DNA of 57,759 nucleotides from Bacteroidota bacterium (GCA_018266935.1 JAFDZL010000488.1:1-57759); one strand, 5' to 3'. Shown: positions 1-8,820, numbered from the stretch's first letter. Made by a program: numbers and translations. Notes: generated by a model not told the origin, from the sequence alone.

Positions 1-497
1 AGCTCGTCGGTAACGGCAGGGGTCAGCAAATTCCTGGGTGACATTTGCCCGGCGGTGGTATCCGCACCCACCGATTTTACGGTCGTGTCTTCAGTGCAGT
101 ACATCGGCTGGCCTGTGGCCTGGATAATGAAGTCGTTACCGGCTATGCCATGAATGGCGGGGACCGAACCTGTGTAAATGCAGGTATGCCCGGGCGCGGT
201 AAAGGTTGGAATGTAGTCTATTTGGGTATCCTCGCAGCTGAAACCCTCATTCAGCAAACGTTTGAAGCCATTTTCGCCGTAGCGATCATAAAACCGGTAC
301 AAGTAATCCCAGCGCATCTGGTCGACCACGATACCCACCACTAATTTTGGACGAGGCAAAGTATTGTTATTCGTGGCAGTGGCAGAAGCAGTAGCAGTTG
401 CGGTGGCTGCCGGGACCGCTTTCTTTTTTGGCGCTTGTGCCGAAACGCTAAGCGATGCGAATGCGAAAAATACAAGAACCAGGTGTTTGATCTTCAT
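1..497 (-). CDS. PafA-family alkaline phosphatase, N-terminal part (truncated by window edge)
   Basis: Translating the minus strand from the ATG at 497 gives about 165 residues and runs off the window. There is a signal peptide (about residues 1-21, ending SVSAQA), then a low-complexity Ala/Thr linker (about 29-46), then the start of an alkaline-phosphatase-superfamily domain. Visible motifs are GIVVDQMRWDYLYRF, whose Asp (about D59) is a metal ligand in this family, and PTFTAPGHT, whose second Thr (about T100) aligns with the Thr nucleophile of Flavobacterium/Elizabethkingia PafA. GSVPAIHGIAGND follows. PafA enzymes are periplasmic phosphate-monoester hydrolases that supply phosphate. The Ala/Thr linker is not something I expect in PafA. 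The family call is secure; the exact substrate is inference. Confidence 0.88.
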   Translation of the reverse strand, partial: MKIKHLVLVFFAFASLSVSAQAPKKKAVPAATATATASATATNNNTLPRPKLVVGIVVDQMRWDYLYRFYDRYGENGFKRLLNEGFSCEDTQIDYIPTFTAPGHTCIYTGSVPAIHGIAGNDFIIQATGQPMYCTEDTTVKSVGADTTAGQMSPRNLLTPAVTDE

Positions 498-519
498 GCA
501 GGTTGGTTTTAAGTAAGCG

Positions 520-548
520 CAAATATCAATAAAGTGCGCTTATTGCAA
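520..548 (-). promoter_or_regulatory. Predicted promoter of the PafA-type phosphatase gene
   Basis: On the minus strand GATATTTG (527-520) matches the Bacteroidota -7 consensus TAnnTTTG except for the first base. A TTG (548-546) lies 18 nt upstream as the -33 element. The start codon follows 23 nt downstream. Prediction only. Confidence 0.45.
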
Positions 549-586
549 TGTGAAATTTCCGTTACCGCAATTTAAAATTTAAAACG

Positions 587-646
587 AACAACCACAGCCC
601 CTTTTGACGCATCACTAAATGCTGTGAAAAGGCGGTTGTTTTTTCC
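587..646 (+). terminator. Terminator-like hairpin in the divergent intergenic region
   Basis: AACAACC (587-593) pairs with GGTTGTT (634-640), and CCTTTT (599-604) can pair with AAAAGG inside. A run of T follows the right arm. It sits between two divergent genes, so on the plus strand it precedes the gene at 711 rather than following a gene. It could end an unannotated small RNA or act as a leader attenuator. The rest of 498-710 holds only the phosphatase promoter. Confidence 0.4.
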
Positions 647-710
647 TTACGTATTGCTTAGATTTAATCAACCGAATTAATGCAGTGGGTCGAATAAATT
701 TTCCAATACA

Positions 711-1514
711 ATGAAGTGGTATTTATCGAAATTTAAGGCTGCAGGTATCGCTGCGTTAATCGCATTTGTATGCCAAACAAGCCGTGCGCAAAGTGTTGTC
801 CCAAGCCCGGCACCGATACCGGCAATCAGTTCTGCGAGTTCCATAGCTCTCCCGGAAATTGCGATTACGACCAGAAATGTGTTTCAAGTGCCTGAATTCA
901 AAGCGATTGACATATCGCAGTTTGCAACACCTGCTTCGAAAATGGCTGACAAGGTTCAAAAACTGCAGCAAAACAACATGTCAAATCCCGGCGAGTTTTC
1001 ATGCGATAACCCTGAACAGACCAAACCCACTCTTCTCAAGAATCTGAACCAGATAGACGAACGCTATTATGACGTTACCAATAACGTGGATGTCAATGCT
1101 TCGCTATTTGGCATAGGAGGCAAGGTTGGAAAAAAAGACAAACTGATACAGGCTAATTTTTGGGTGTTTCGTGACTGCGACTGTCAAAACGGAACATCCG
1201 ACCGAGCCCTGGTTGGTATGACCATGTATGTACACTTATACAATGTCGATATCGATATCAAAACGCTCGATCTGATGAGCATTTCAGCCGCGGCTCAAAT
1301 CAATCATGCGTCAGCAAGTTACCATATACAGTTATTTGGCGTAACCGAAGCCGTGGATTTGGCAAACCTTCCCACCGTCGGCAATCTCAACTATGATAAT
1401 TATACTAAGATCATGGCTGAATGGGATAATCTCAAGAAGTCGTTAAAGTCCGATTCAAAAGTTGACCCTGTGATCATTCCAAATATAACCCCCGTTAAGC
1501 TGCCTGGTTATTGA
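711..1514 (+). CDS. Secreted protein of unknown function
   Basis: 267 residues from an ATG. The first 27 residues form a signal peptide (hydrophobic AAGIAALIAFVCQTSRAQS). A Pro/Ala/Ser-rich stretch follows (about 28-48), then a region I do not recognise. The middle (about 120-180) reads as alternating hydrophobic beta strands with a Cys pair in FRDCDCQNG, which could form a disulphide in the periplasm. The gene is isolated: the neighbour upstream is divergent and the one downstream is convergent (40 nt gap). No catalytic motif is visible. It is probably a real gene because of the signal peptide and the long frame. Confidence 0.7.
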   Translation: MKWYLSKFKAAGIAALIAFVCQTSRAQSVVPSPAPIPAISSASSIALPEIAITTRNVFQVPEFKAIDISQFATPASKMADKVQKLQQNNMSNPGEFSCDNPEQTKPTLLKNLNQIDERYYDVTNNVDVNASLFGIGGKVGKKDKLIQANFWVFRDCDCQNGTSDRALVGMTMYVHLYNVDIDIKTLDLMSISAAAQINHASASYHIQLFGVTEAVDLANLPTVGNLNYDNYTKIMAEWDNLKKSLKSDSKVDPVIIPNITPVKLPGY

Positions 1515-1554
1515 TTGACCCAGGGAAAACGATTGTAGCCTCAGCATGACCGAC

Positions 1555-3978
1555 TTAAAACTTCACATCCAGTCCCAGTAAGAAATTTGCCGGCGCCTGC
1601 GGGAAAAAGTAGTTGTAGTTGACCACTTTGCCGCTTTCGATATCCGGATAGGTAGCGCCGTTAGCCTCATACTTTTCGCTGAAGATATTATTGATCATCA
1701 GTGTGATGCCAACATTCTTCACTGCCTTCATACTGAAATTATAATTTAGTCTCAGTCCGTTAACAAAATAGGAATTCAGGTAGCGGTTAGATGCAGGGTC
1801 TGTTGGCGGGTAACCCGGCGGATCGATGTTCGATGTATTATCCAGGTGCTGCCGACTCACATATTTGCTGATGAACGCGATCTCGCCGCCTTTGAACGGC
1901 CTGTAGCTGATCTCGCTTGAACCGACAAAATCGGGCGAAAAAGAAATATCGGTGCTTTTCGAAAGATTTTCCACCACCGTGTTATTATCATAGTCCGTAA
2001 ACTGGGCGGGGAAGTTTTTCACTTTGTTACTGCTCAGCGCAGCGGTCGCTGCCCAGGTCAGTTGGTCGCTGATCTTAAACCTTCCGTCAAACTCTAATCC
2101 CGCCCGGTAGCTCTCAGGTACGTTACTTCGGATCTGGTCGCCCACATCGTTCAGAGCACCGGTCAATACCAACTGGTTATGATAAAGCATGTAATATGCA
2201 TTAAGACCGCCGGTAAAAATTCCCCTCGAAGTGCGGTAACCCATCTCAAAATCCTTCAGGTTTTCCGGTTGCGGCCGGGTTGCCGGCGTTGAAGCTATGT
2301 AATCGTCCCGGTCGGGTTCGTGATTACCCACCGCAAATGAGAAATAGACTTTGTCGCGCGGATCAAAATTGTACGTGGCCCCGGCTTTCGGGTTAAAAAA
2401 ATCCATTTCATGCAATTGGGTCACGTCTGTCAAATTATCATCCAGCCCAACTATCGAATAATAGACATGGCGGTACTGCATATCGGCATAAAGCGTTAAT
2501 TTCCCAACGGTATAGTCGGCCCGGCCAAAAATGTTAAAATCCTTCTTGCTGGCAGTACTGTAAACGTATTGGTAATCGGGTGGAATATTGGTGCTCTCCT
2601 GCGTCCACTCGATGTTGTCATAATGCGCGCCTTTGTACTCGTTGCCCGCGCCGCCAAGAATAACACTCAGATCCTTCTGAGGCTGATACTTGAAATTATA
2701 GGTAAATCCGTAGAATTTATTGTTGAGCCATAGGCGTCTTGTCAGATCGGTTGTGCTGATCGTGTCCGCGCCGATAACAACAGGCGTAATGCCATAGTTG
2801 GCGAGCGTCTGTGCGGGCTGATATTCTTCATAGTAGCCGTACCCGTGCGTGTAATGCAGCGCGCCGCTGAACGACAATGCGCTGGTTATCTGCTGATCGA
2901 CCAATAGCTGGTAATGATCCTGCCAGTAATTGTCGGTTTGATTTTTGTAAAACGTGCCGTTTGGCTCGAGTCCGAGGTCGTTGTAAGTACGGTTTCCGGC
3001 CCTCAAACTATCTTCAGGCACGCCATCCCAGGCCTGGTAAGTATGCTCGACGCCCGAGATGGTAACGAACCGTACCACCGTGCTTTTGCCATAATAGGCG
3101 CCCGTCAGGAAATAGGACTTAAGGTCGGCAAAGCCCCTGTCGATATAACCATTGGAATAAATGCGGGACAGCCTGCCATCGAAAGTGAATTTACCGTCAA
3201 GCAGCCCGGTACCGGCATTGATCGTATTCTTTATCGTTCCATAGGAGCCGACCGTGTTATTCAATTCCAGGTAACCTGTATCTATCCGGGTCGTCGTTTG
3301 GATATTGATGCTCGCGCCAAAAGCGCCGGCGCCGTTGGTTGACGTGCCTACTCCGCGCTGAACCTGGATATTATCGACCGATGATGCAAAGTCAGGAATG
3401 TCAACAAAGAATACGCCCTGCTCTTCCGAGTCGTTGTAAGGAATTCCGTTTATGGTGACGTTGATCCTTGTCGCGTCAGACCCGCGAATATGGATCCCCG
3501 TGTAGCCAATACCGGTACCGGCATCGGCAGTGGTAACCACGGACGGCGTCTGGTTCAGCAGGAAAGGCAGGTCCTGTCCAAGGTTATTCTTTTGGATATC
3601 CTTTTTATCCAGGTTGGTATAAGCGATCGGCGATTTTTCGGAAGCCCGTAACGCGCTAACCGTTACCTCGTCGGTAATGATGCTCCCGCCGCTCAATTGG
3701 AAATTGATCACAGTGTCGGCTTTCAACATAATGTTTTGCGTAAAGGGCTGGTAACCGATATACGATACCCGGATAAAGCAAGCGCCTGCCTTCAGACCGC
3801 TGGTATTGTAATTGCCTTTGGCGTCAGTGCTGGCCACCATGTTTTGATTGATACTTACTGTCGCGCCGGGCAAAGCAGCGCCGGTTTGCGCGTCAGTTAC
3901 TTTTCCTGAAACGGAAAGTTGAGCCGCGGCCAGGAAAGGCAGCAGCAAGGCGGAAACCGCCAGAACAAAATTTTTCAA
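1555..3978 (-). CDS. TonB-dependent outer-membrane receptor, predicted thiamine or thiamine-precursor uptake
   Basis: 807 residues. Signal peptide 1-19; carboxypeptidase-regulatory-like beta-sandwich about 20-105 (VSGKVTDAQTGAALPGATVSI); TonB plug about 110-225 (IHIRGSDATRINVTINGIPYN); then a 22-strand-type barrel ending in the typical terminal aromatic residue (LGLDVKF). The start is TTG at 3978: there is no in-frame ATG, and the signal peptide begins at once. The leader carries a TPP riboswitch (4048-4232), which says more about substrate than the protein does. Thi-box-controlled outer-membrane receptors are known from comparative genomics of Bacteroidetes. No pnuT or thi gene is adjacent, so the substrate is inferred from regulation alone. 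Other receptors of this architecture carry siderophores or cobalamin. Confidence 0.88.
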   Translation of the reverse strand: MKNFVLAVSALLLPFLAAAQLSVSGKVTDAQTGAALPGATVSINQNMVASTDAKGNYNTSGLKAGACFIRVSYIGYQPFTQNIMLKADTVINFQLSGGSIITDEVTVSALRASEKSPIAYTNLDKKDIQKNNLGQDLPFLLNQTPSVVTTADAGTGIGYTGIHIRGSDATRINVTINGIPYNDSEEQGVFFVDIPDFASSVDNIQVQRGVGTSTNGAGAFGASINIQTTTRIDTGYLELNNTVGSYGTIKNTINAGTGLLDGKFTFDGRLSRIYSNGYIDRGFADLKSYFLTGAYYGKSTVVRFVTISGVEHTYQAWDGVPEDSLRAGNRTYNDLGLEPNGTFYKNQTDNYWQDHYQLLVDQQITSALSFSGALHYTHGYGYYEEYQPAQTLANYGITPVVIGADTISTTDLTRRLWLNNKFYGFTYNFKYQPQKDLSVILGGAGNEYKGAHYDNIEWTQESTNIPPDYQYVYSTASKKDFNIFGRADYTVGKLTLYADMQYRHVYYSIVGLDDNLTDVTQLHEMDFFNPKAGATYNFDPRDKVYFSFAVGNHEPDRDDYIASTPATRPQPENLKDFEMGYRTSRGIFTGGLNAYYMLYHNQLVLTGALNDVGDQIRSNVPESYRAGLEFDGRFKISDQLTWAATAALSSNKVKNFPAQFTDYDNNTVVENLSKSTDISFSPDFVGSSEISYRPFKGGEIAFISKYVSRQHLDNTSNIDPPGYPPTDPASNRYLNSYFVNGLRLNYNFSMKAVKNVGITLMINNIFSEKYEANGATYPDIESGKVVNYNYFFPQAPANFLLGLDVKF

Positions 3979-4007
3979 AATGAATTAAACTAATTGAGTT
4001 AAACCAT

Positions 4008-4031
4008 CTGCGTATCAGGGTTAACACGCAG
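4008..4031 (-). promoter_or_regulatory. Possible expression-platform hairpin of the TPP riboswitch
   Basis: CTGCGT (4008-4013) and ACGCAG (4026-4031) form a perfect 6-bp inverted repeat with a 12-nt loop. It lies between the aptamer and the TTG start codon of the receptor gene (3978). No U tract follows on the minus strand, so if it is the switch it probably acts on translation rather than termination. Inference. Confidence 0.3.
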
Positions 4032-4047
4032 TACACTTAACTTTTTA

Positions 4048-4232
4048 CCTCTCCCTACGCCGGCATTACCCGGATCAGGTGCTTGTTCCAAGTCGGAAGT
4101 CGGAAGTCAGAAGTCGGAAGTCCGCATGCAGGACTCAAGACTTAAGGCTTTGGACTTTAGACTCAAACAATGGGTTTGATCTCAGCCTGTCTTTCAGTTT
4201 GATCGCTCAAAGCAAGGCACCCCTTGAGAATT
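4048..4232 (-). ncRNA. TPP (thiamine pyrophosphate) riboswitch with a large insertion in J2-4
   Basis: On the minus strand the conserved thi-box segments occur in order. UCUC (P1), GGGGUGCC (4223-4216) and GGCUGAGA with the CUGAGA T-loop (about 4188-4181) come first. ACCC (about 4175-4172, P2 closing on GGGGU), CACCUGAUCCGGGUAAUGCC (4081-4062) and GCGUAGGG then GAGA (P1 closing) follow. All known ligand-contact segments appear intact. Between ACCC and CACCUGAUC there are normally only a few nucleotides; here there are about 89 nt (4082-4170), built of a heptad-repeat hairpin closed by TTGTT/AACAA. The element precedes the receptor gene at 3978. The aptamer call is secure from consensus; that it still binds TPP is inference. 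Confidence 0.93.
4088..4166. repeat. Heptad-repeat inverted element (AAGTCNG type) inside the riboswitch
   Basis: Left arm 4090-4123 is AAGTCGG, AAGTCGG, AAGTCAG, AAGTCGG, AAGTCCG, all in 7-nt register. A spacer (CATGCA) follows. The right arm 4131-4166 is GGACTCA, AGACTTA, AGGCTTT, GGACTTT, AGACTCA, which is the same AAGTC-type unit in opposite orientation, also in 7-nt register. The two arms can fold on each other. Period and orientation are read directly. Confidence 0.85.
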
Positions 4233-4252
4233 ATGGAGCAAATATATGTTTT

Positions 4253-4292
4253 TAGTCGGGAAGTCAGAAAGTCCCCGTAAGTCCGGAAGAAT
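4253..4292. repeat. Short AAGTC-type heptad array upstream of the riboswitch
   Basis: Units AGTCGGG, AAGTCAG, AAAGTCC and TAAGTCC in near-7-nt register, about 25 nt upstream (minus strand) of the aptamer P1 strand and just downstream of the NlpC/P60 gene stop. It may be a decayed part of the element at 4088-4166. Confidence 0.6.
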
Positions 4293-4313
4293 AATTCCGG
4301 TATTGTCAGAGAG

Positions 4314-4901
4314 TTAATTCGCTTGCGCCTGGAAAATTGGCGCCTGGAAATTATCGTTTTGTTTGAGCAGGCGCACAACCTTTACAAAGCGGCGCTTGTA
4401 CGTATCGTCCATTGAACTTATGGTAACGCAGTATTCTTTTCCCGAGGTTGAGTGGATAAACCGCAACTCGTTGCCTTCATTGCTATAAACAATACCCATA
4501 TGCCCGATGGAATGCGGGTGATGGCTTTTGGTTCCTTTGAAAAGAATGACATCGCCCGGACGGGCATCTTCGATACTGATCTCCCTGCCGGCATTTGCGA
4601 AATCGGCAGACGAGCGCGGCACGATAGCATTGAAGCTTTTGAAAACATAACTCACGAAGCCCGAGCAATCAAATCCGTAAGATGGATCAGATGATGCATC
4701 GCGGTACGGAATGCCGATTAACGATTGGGCAAAATACAGCAGATTGTACGGTGAGATCGTATCGGTATTGCAGTCGGGATATGAAAATACGTGCGTTTTC
4801 GCCTCAGCCTTGTGCGTGTGTTTTTTTTTATGCGCGTAGGCTGCACTTGCCAAAAGCACGCATAAAAACAAGAGGACTGTCAGGGCCAGCGATCTTTTCA
4901 T
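4314..4901 (-). CDS. Secreted NlpC/P60 family peptidoglycan endopeptidase
   Basis: 195 residues from an ATG. Signal peptide about 1-23, a His/Lys-rich stretch (24-36), then a C40 cysteine-peptidase domain. The catalytic Cys is about C79 in YGFDCSGFVSYVF, the His about H134 in GHMGIVYS, and the third polar residue is probably H150 in FIHSTSG. PGDVILFKG is the usual strand before the His motif. Such enzymes cleave D-Glu to diaminopimelate or similar bonds in peptidoglycan stem peptides. It stands alone, divergent from aspS. No SH3 or LysM cell-wall domain is present, so it is the minimal catalytic form. Confidence 0.9.
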   Translation of the reverse strand: MKRSLALTVLLFLCVLLASAAYAHKKKHTHKAEAKTHVFSYPDCNTDTISPYNLLYFAQSLIGIPYRDASSDPSYGFDCSGFVSYVFKSFNAIVPRSSADFANAGREISIEDARPGDVILFKGTKSHHPHSIGHMGIVYSNEGNELRFIHSTSGKEYCVTISSMDDTYKRRFVKVVRLLKQNDNFQAPIFQAQAN

Positions 4902-5008
4902 TCTTTGGTTCGAAGGTATTTCTTTTTAATTAAAATCCTAAATTTTTACGGAATAAAAGTTAACAATGTTTGTTTGCCCGGGGACAGTCCTATGTAGAAA
5001 AGATAATA

Positions 5009-5053
5009 TTCTTTCCGACTTCCGGTCTTACGCGGACTTTCGGACTAAAAACT
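5009..5053. repeat. Heptad-repeat array in the NlpC-aspS divergent region
   Basis: Reads in 7-nt register as TTCCGAC, TTCCGGT, CTTACGC, GGACTTT, CGGACTA. The first units are the reverse complement of the AAGTCGG type and the last ones are in mixed orientation. Its end overlaps the -33 region of the predicted aspS promoter. Confidence 0.7.
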
Positions 5054-5061
5054 TACCTTTG
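5038..5061 (+). promoter_or_regulatory. Predicted aspS promoter
   Basis: TACCTTTG (5054-5061) matches the Bacteroidota -7 consensus TAnnTTTG exactly. A weak TTTCG-type -33 element lies at about 5038-5042. The ATG is 22 nt downstream. The -33 part falls in the heptad array, so array changes could affect expression. Confidence 0.6.
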
Positions 5062-5083
5062 CAGTCCTTTACAATACATTGTT

Positions 5084-6829
5084 ATGCTACGTACACACAC
5101 TTGCGGCGAATTAAATATCAGCCATTTAGGCCAGCATGTTACTTTATGCGGATGGGTTCAGAAATCGCGCGACCTGGGGGGAATGACCTTCATCGACGTG
5201 CGCGACCGTTATGGTTTAACCCAGTTGGTGTTTAATACCGACAGTGATGCCGCTTTACGCGAAAAGGCGCGTGGCCTGGGTCGCGAATTTGTGATAAAAG
5301 CCAGCGGAAAGGTGATCGAACGTACCAGCAAGAACACCAAAATACCAACCGGAGAGATCGAGATCGCCGTGGAGGACCTTGAGATATTGAATCCTGCGAA
5401 AATACCTCCCTTCCTCATCGAGGACGAGACCGACGGCGGCGAGGAATTGCGCGCTAAGTATCGTTATTTAGACCTTCGCCGCAACCCGATACGTAACAAC
5501 CTGGTATTGCGTCATAAAATGGCACAGGAAGTGCGCAGGTATTTAGACGGACTTGGCTTTATCGAGGTAGAAACACCGGTATTGATCAAATCGACGCCTG
5601 AAGGGGCGCGCGACTTCGTGGTGCCAAGCCGTATGAACCCGGGCGAGTTTTATGCCCTGCCGCAGTCGCCGCAAACCTTTAAGCAATTGCTGATGGTCAG
5701 CGGCTTCGACCGTTACTTCCAGATCGTGAAATGTTTCAGGGATGAAGACCTGCGCGCCGACCGCCAGCCGGAGTTTACCCAGATCGATTGCGAGATGGCC
5801 TTCATCACGCAGGAAGATATACTGCATATTTTCGAAGGAATGACCCGGCATCTTTTCAAAATGGTAAAGGACATTCATTTCGGCCCATTCCCGCGCATGC
5901 ACTATGCCGAAGCGATGAAGAAGTATGGGTCCGACAAACCGGACATCCGTTTCGGGATGGAGTTTGTAGAGCTAAACGATGTAGTTAAAGGCAATGGGTT
6001 CGCTATTTTTGATAATGCCGAGCTGGTTGTCGGCATTAATGCCAAAGGCTGCGCGGATTATACCCGTAAGCAAATTGATGAGCTGACCGACTGGCTGAAA
6101 CGGCCGCAGATAGGCGCCGGCGGAATGATCTATTGCCGTTATGGCGTGGACGGTACGTTAAAATCGTCGGTAGATAAATTTTATAGTGAAGGCGATCTGA
6201 CCAACTGGGCTGCTGCTTTTAATGCAGCGCCCGGCGACCTGATGCTGGTACTTTCCGGACCGGCTGACAGGGTTCGCAAACAATTGAATGAGTTACGACT
6301 TGAAATGGGTAACCGCCTGGGCTTGCGAAATAAAGATGAGTTCGCACCGCTTTGGGTGACCGACTTCCCGCTGCTGGAATGGGACGAGGAAACCGGCCGT
6401 TATCATGCCATGCATCACCCCTTCACTTCGCCGAAGCCTGAGGACATTCCGTTGCTCGACACGGCTCCCGGCAATGTGCGCGCTAATGCTTACGACTTAG
6501 TGATCAACGGCACCGAGATTGGTGGCGGTTCGATACGTATCCACGATAAGGAATTGCAGGCCCTGATGTTCAAGCACCTTGGTTTCAGCAAGGAAGAGGC
6601 GCAAAAACAATTCGGCTTTTTGATGGACGCCTTTGAATACGGCGCGCCGCCGCACGGCGGTATCGCTTTCGGTTTCGACCGCCTATGCTCGATATTCGCC
6701 GGACTGGATTCCATACGTGATGTAATGGCCTTCCCGAAGAACAACTCGGGCCGCGATATCATGATCGATACGCCTTCGACCATTTCACACGAACAGATGA
6801 ACGAGCTGAAAATAAAAACGACTGTATAA
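5084..6829 (+). CDS. aspS: Aspartate--tRNA ligase
   Basis: 581 residues from the ATG at 5084, which begins [16 protein letters not shown], the normal AspRS N-terminus. A longer frame extends upstream but includes the promoter and repeat array, so I reject it. An OB-fold anticodon-binding domain comes first (about 1-110). The class II catalytic core carries motif 2 ([19 protein letters not shown]) and motif 3 ([10 protein letters not shown]), with the bacterial GAD-type insertion between them (about 290-420). It charges tRNA-Asp with aspartate in the cytoplasm. I cannot tell whether it also charges tRNA-Asn; no gatCAB genes are in the window. Confidence 0.97.
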   Translation: MLRTHTCGELNISHLGQHVTLCGWVQKSRDLGGMTFIDVRDRYGLTQLVFNTDSDAALREKARGLGREFVIKASGKVIERTSKNTKIPTGEIEIAVEDLEILNPAKIPPFLIEDETDGGEELRAKYRYLDLRRNPIRNNLVLRHKMAQEVRRYLDGLGFIEVETPVLIKSTPEGARDFVVPSRMNPGEFYALPQSPQTFKQLLMVSGFDRYFQIVKCFRDEDLRADRQPEFTQIDCEMAFITQEDILHIFEGMTRHLFKMVKDIHFGPFPRMHYAEAMKKYGSDKPDIRFGMEFVELNDVVKGNGFAIFDNAELVVGINAKGCADYTRKQIDELTDWLKRPQIGAGGMIYCRYGVDGTLKSSVDKFYSEGDLTNWAAAFNAAPGDLMLVLSGPADRVRKQLNELRLEMGNRLGLRNKDEFAPLWVTDFPLLEWDEETGRYHAMHHPFTSPKPEDIPLLDTAPGNVRANAYDLVINGTEIGGGSIRIHDKELQALMFKHLGFSKEEAQKQFGFLMDAFEYGAPPHGGIAFGFDRLCSIFAGLDSIRDVMAFPKNNSGRDIMIDTPSTISHEQMNELKIKTTV

Positions 6830-6871
6830 TTTTCGGCGGAAAAGTGAGTTAAGGTTTAAAAGATATTGTGC

Positions 6872-7330
6872 ATGAAGAAATATTTACTCCTCTTAACGTT
6901 GTTCGTTGTGGCGATCTCATCCTGTAAAAAGGATAGTTTCGACCCCGTAAAACAGGCGGCTGCAGACGATGCAGCTATACAGAATTATATCAAGGCCAAC
7001 AATATTACTGCCACCAAGGATCCGTCCGGATTGTATTATGCGGTACTCGTCCAGGGAACGGGCGATTATCCCAGCGCTAATTCTACAGTTACGGTTAACT
7101 CTACCGGGAAACTATTAGACGGAACGGTATTCGATACCGAGGCGGGCTTGCAGGTATCCCTGGCCAACGTGATCAAAGGCTGGCAAATAGGTCTGCAGCA
7201 TATCAATACAGGCGGTAGAATAATGCTCATGATCCCATCGGCAATGGGATATGGTAACCAAAGTCAGCAAGGCATCCCAAAAAATTCTGTGCTCATCTTT
7301 ACGGTTGACCTGCTCGGTTTCAACAACTGA
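6872..7330 (+). CDS. FKBP-type peptidyl-prolyl cis-trans isomerase, lipoprotein
   Basis: 152 residues from the ATG at 6872 (a TTG two codons upstream is also possible). The lipoprotein signal ends VAISSCKK, with the acylated Cys at about 18. The C-terminal FKBP domain (about 50-150) shows the usual AMGYGNQS...IPKNSVLIFTVDLLGF end. Such proteins assist folding of envelope proteins. The gene follows aspS by 42 nt in the same direction and may share its transcript. A strong terminator follows at 7350. Confidence 0.87.
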   Translation: MKKYLLLLTLFVVAISSCKKDSFDPVKQAAADDAAIQNYIKANNITATKDPSGLYYAVLVQGTGDYPSANSTVTVNSTGKLLDGTVFDTEAGLQVSLANVIKGWQIGLQHINTGGRIMLMIPSAMGYGNQSQQGIPKNSVLIFTVDLLGFNN

Positions 7331-7349
7331 CAAACGAAAATCTTACGGT

Positions 7350-7387
7350 AAGGGCGGTTTACACAAACCGCCCTTTATTTTTTATAT
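7350..7387 (+). terminator. Rho-independent terminator after the FKBP gene
   Basis: AAGGGCGGTTT (7350-7360), loop ACAC, then AAACCGCCCTT (7365-7375): a perfect 11-bp stem followed by a T-rich run (TATTTTTTAT). Confidence 0.9.
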
Positions 7388-7414
7388 TCGGTAAAAATCC
7401 CGTAGTATGAAACC

Positions 7415-7453
7415 ATCATAAGCTGCCGTTAAAAAAATAAAACAGCTTATGAT
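7415..7453. repeat. Perfect 11-bp inverted repeat upstream of the amidohydrolase gene
   Basis: ATCATAAGCTG (7415-7425) and CAGCTTATGAT (7443-7453), separated by a 17-nt A-rich spacer and ending 32 nt before the start codon. It could be an operator or a leader hairpin. I see no repeat of it elsewhere in the window. Confidence 0.6.
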
Positions 7454-7485
7454 AGCTCCATCGCCATTAAAAAAAAATTAATTTG

Positions 7486-8790
7486 ATGAAAAAACTTGCC
7501 GCCCTCCTGTTGTCATTCCTCACTTTACAGGCATTCGCGCAATCGCCCGACCTGAAGGCAATAGCCGCCCGCAAGGCTGATTCAATGTTCAAACAAACGG
7601 TAGCCTGGCGCCGCGATTTCCACGAGCATCCTGAGTTGGCCAACCGCGAGGTGCGCACGGCTGGTATTGTCGCCGATTACCTGAAATCGCTGGGCATGGA
7701 TGTGAAAACGGGTATAGCCACGACCGGCGTTGTAGCCGTGTTGAAAGGCAGCCATCCGGGGCCGGTTGTGGCGCTGCGTTCCGAACTTGACGCGCTGCCG
7801 GTTACCGAACGTACGCCCGTGCCTTTCGCATCAAAAGTAACCACGACCTACAACGGACAGACCGTTGGTGTAATGCATGCCTGCGGGCACGATTCGCACA
7901 TGGCTATGCTGCTGACCGCCGCAACCATTTTATCGTCTATGAAAAGCGAACTGCACGGCACGGTGAAATTTATCTTCCAGCCAGCCGAGGAAGGCGCCCC
8001 CGTTGGAGAAAAAGGCGGTGCGGAAGAAATGATCAAAGAAGGCGTGCTGGAGAACCCTAAAGTAGATGTCATCTTCGCGCAGCATATATTTTCTTATATG
8101 CCGGCCGGAACCATCACCTACCGCCCCCGCGGGGCCATGGCATCCGTGGATGATATGAAGATTATCATCAAAGGCAAAACATCCCACGGCGCCGAGCCCT
8201 GGTTCTCGGTCGACCCGATCGTAACTTCGGCTCAGATCGTCGTCAATCTGCAAACCATTGTAAGCCGCAACATCAACCTGAAGGAAAACCCCGCGGTAGT
8301 GACGGTAGCTGCGATCAATGGCGGAACGCGGCATAACATCATCCCCGAAAAGGTTGAAATGTTAGGCACGCTGCGCGCGTTTACGGATGCTGACGAGCAA
8401 ACGCTGATATCCCGTGTGAGAAAGATAGTAAACAGCGCTGCCGATGCCATGGGGGCGACAGCTGAGGTTTATATCCCCTTCAGCGTGCATTACCCGGTAA
8501 CTTACAACGACCCTTCGTTGACCTCGCAAATGCTGCCAACGTTGCAGCAAACGGCAGGAACGGATAATGTGATCCTTGGCGCGCCGATGACAGTATCGGA
8601 AGATATGAGCTATTTTCAGCAAAAGGTACCCGGCCTCGATGTTTTCCTTGGCGGGATGCCGAAGGGCTCAGATCCGAAAACCGTCCCGTCGAACCACTCG
8701 GCTGATTTTTTTATCGATGAAAGCGTGTTTCCGCTTGGTGTTAAAACCTTGTGCAACTTAACTTTGGATTATATGAATGAGAAAAAGTAA
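7486..8790 (+). CDS. Secreted M20-family amidohydrolase (M20D, hippurate/IAA-amino-acid hydrolase type)
   Basis: 434 residues from the ATG at 7486. Signal peptide about 1-19 (LLSFLTLQAFAQ). The di-metal M20 core shows MHACGHDSHMAM (Cys and His ligands), QPAEEGAP (Glu pair), and NHSADFF near the C-terminus (last His ligand). The lid/dimerisation domain lies at about 200-310 and includes KGKTSHGAEPW. Such enzymes remove N-acyl groups from amino acids or small peptides, here probably in the periplasm. The in vivo substrate cannot be read from sequence. The following gene starts 30 nt downstream and may be co-transcribed. Confidence 0.92.
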   Translation: MKKLAALLLSFLTLQAFAQSPDLKAIAARKADSMFKQTVAWRRDFHEHPELANREVRTAGIVADYLKSLGMDVKTGIATTGVVAVLKGSHPGPVVALRSELDALPVTERTPVPFASKVTTTYNGQTVGVMHACGHDSHMAMLLTAATILSSMKSELHGTVKFIFQPAEEGAPVGEKGGAEEMIKEGVLENPKVDVIFAQHIFSYMPAGTITYRPRGAMASVDDMKIIIKGKTSHGAEPWFSVDPIVTSAQIVVNLQTIVSRNINLKENPAVVTVAAINGGTRHNIIPEKVEMLGTLRAFTDADEQTLISRVRKIVNSAADAMGATAEVYIPFSVHYPVTYNDPSLTSQMLPTLQQTAGTDNVILGAPMTVSEDMSYFQQKVPGLDVFLGGMPKGSDPKTVPSNHSADFFIDESVFPLGVKTLCNLTLDYMNEKK

Positions 8791-8820
8791 ATAATAACTA
8801 AATTTACCGTTCGGAAAGTT

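Noticed and set aside
4088..4166. CRISPR array
   Set aside because: Repeats are only 7 nt, with no spacers of regular length and no cas genes.
4970..5083. N-terminal extension of AspRS
   Set aside because: It contains the heptad array and an exact promoter -7 element; the ATG at 5084 gives the canonical N-terminus.
5543..5902. Antisense open frame inside aspS
   Set aside because: aspS is certain across this span; the antisense frame is a shadow.
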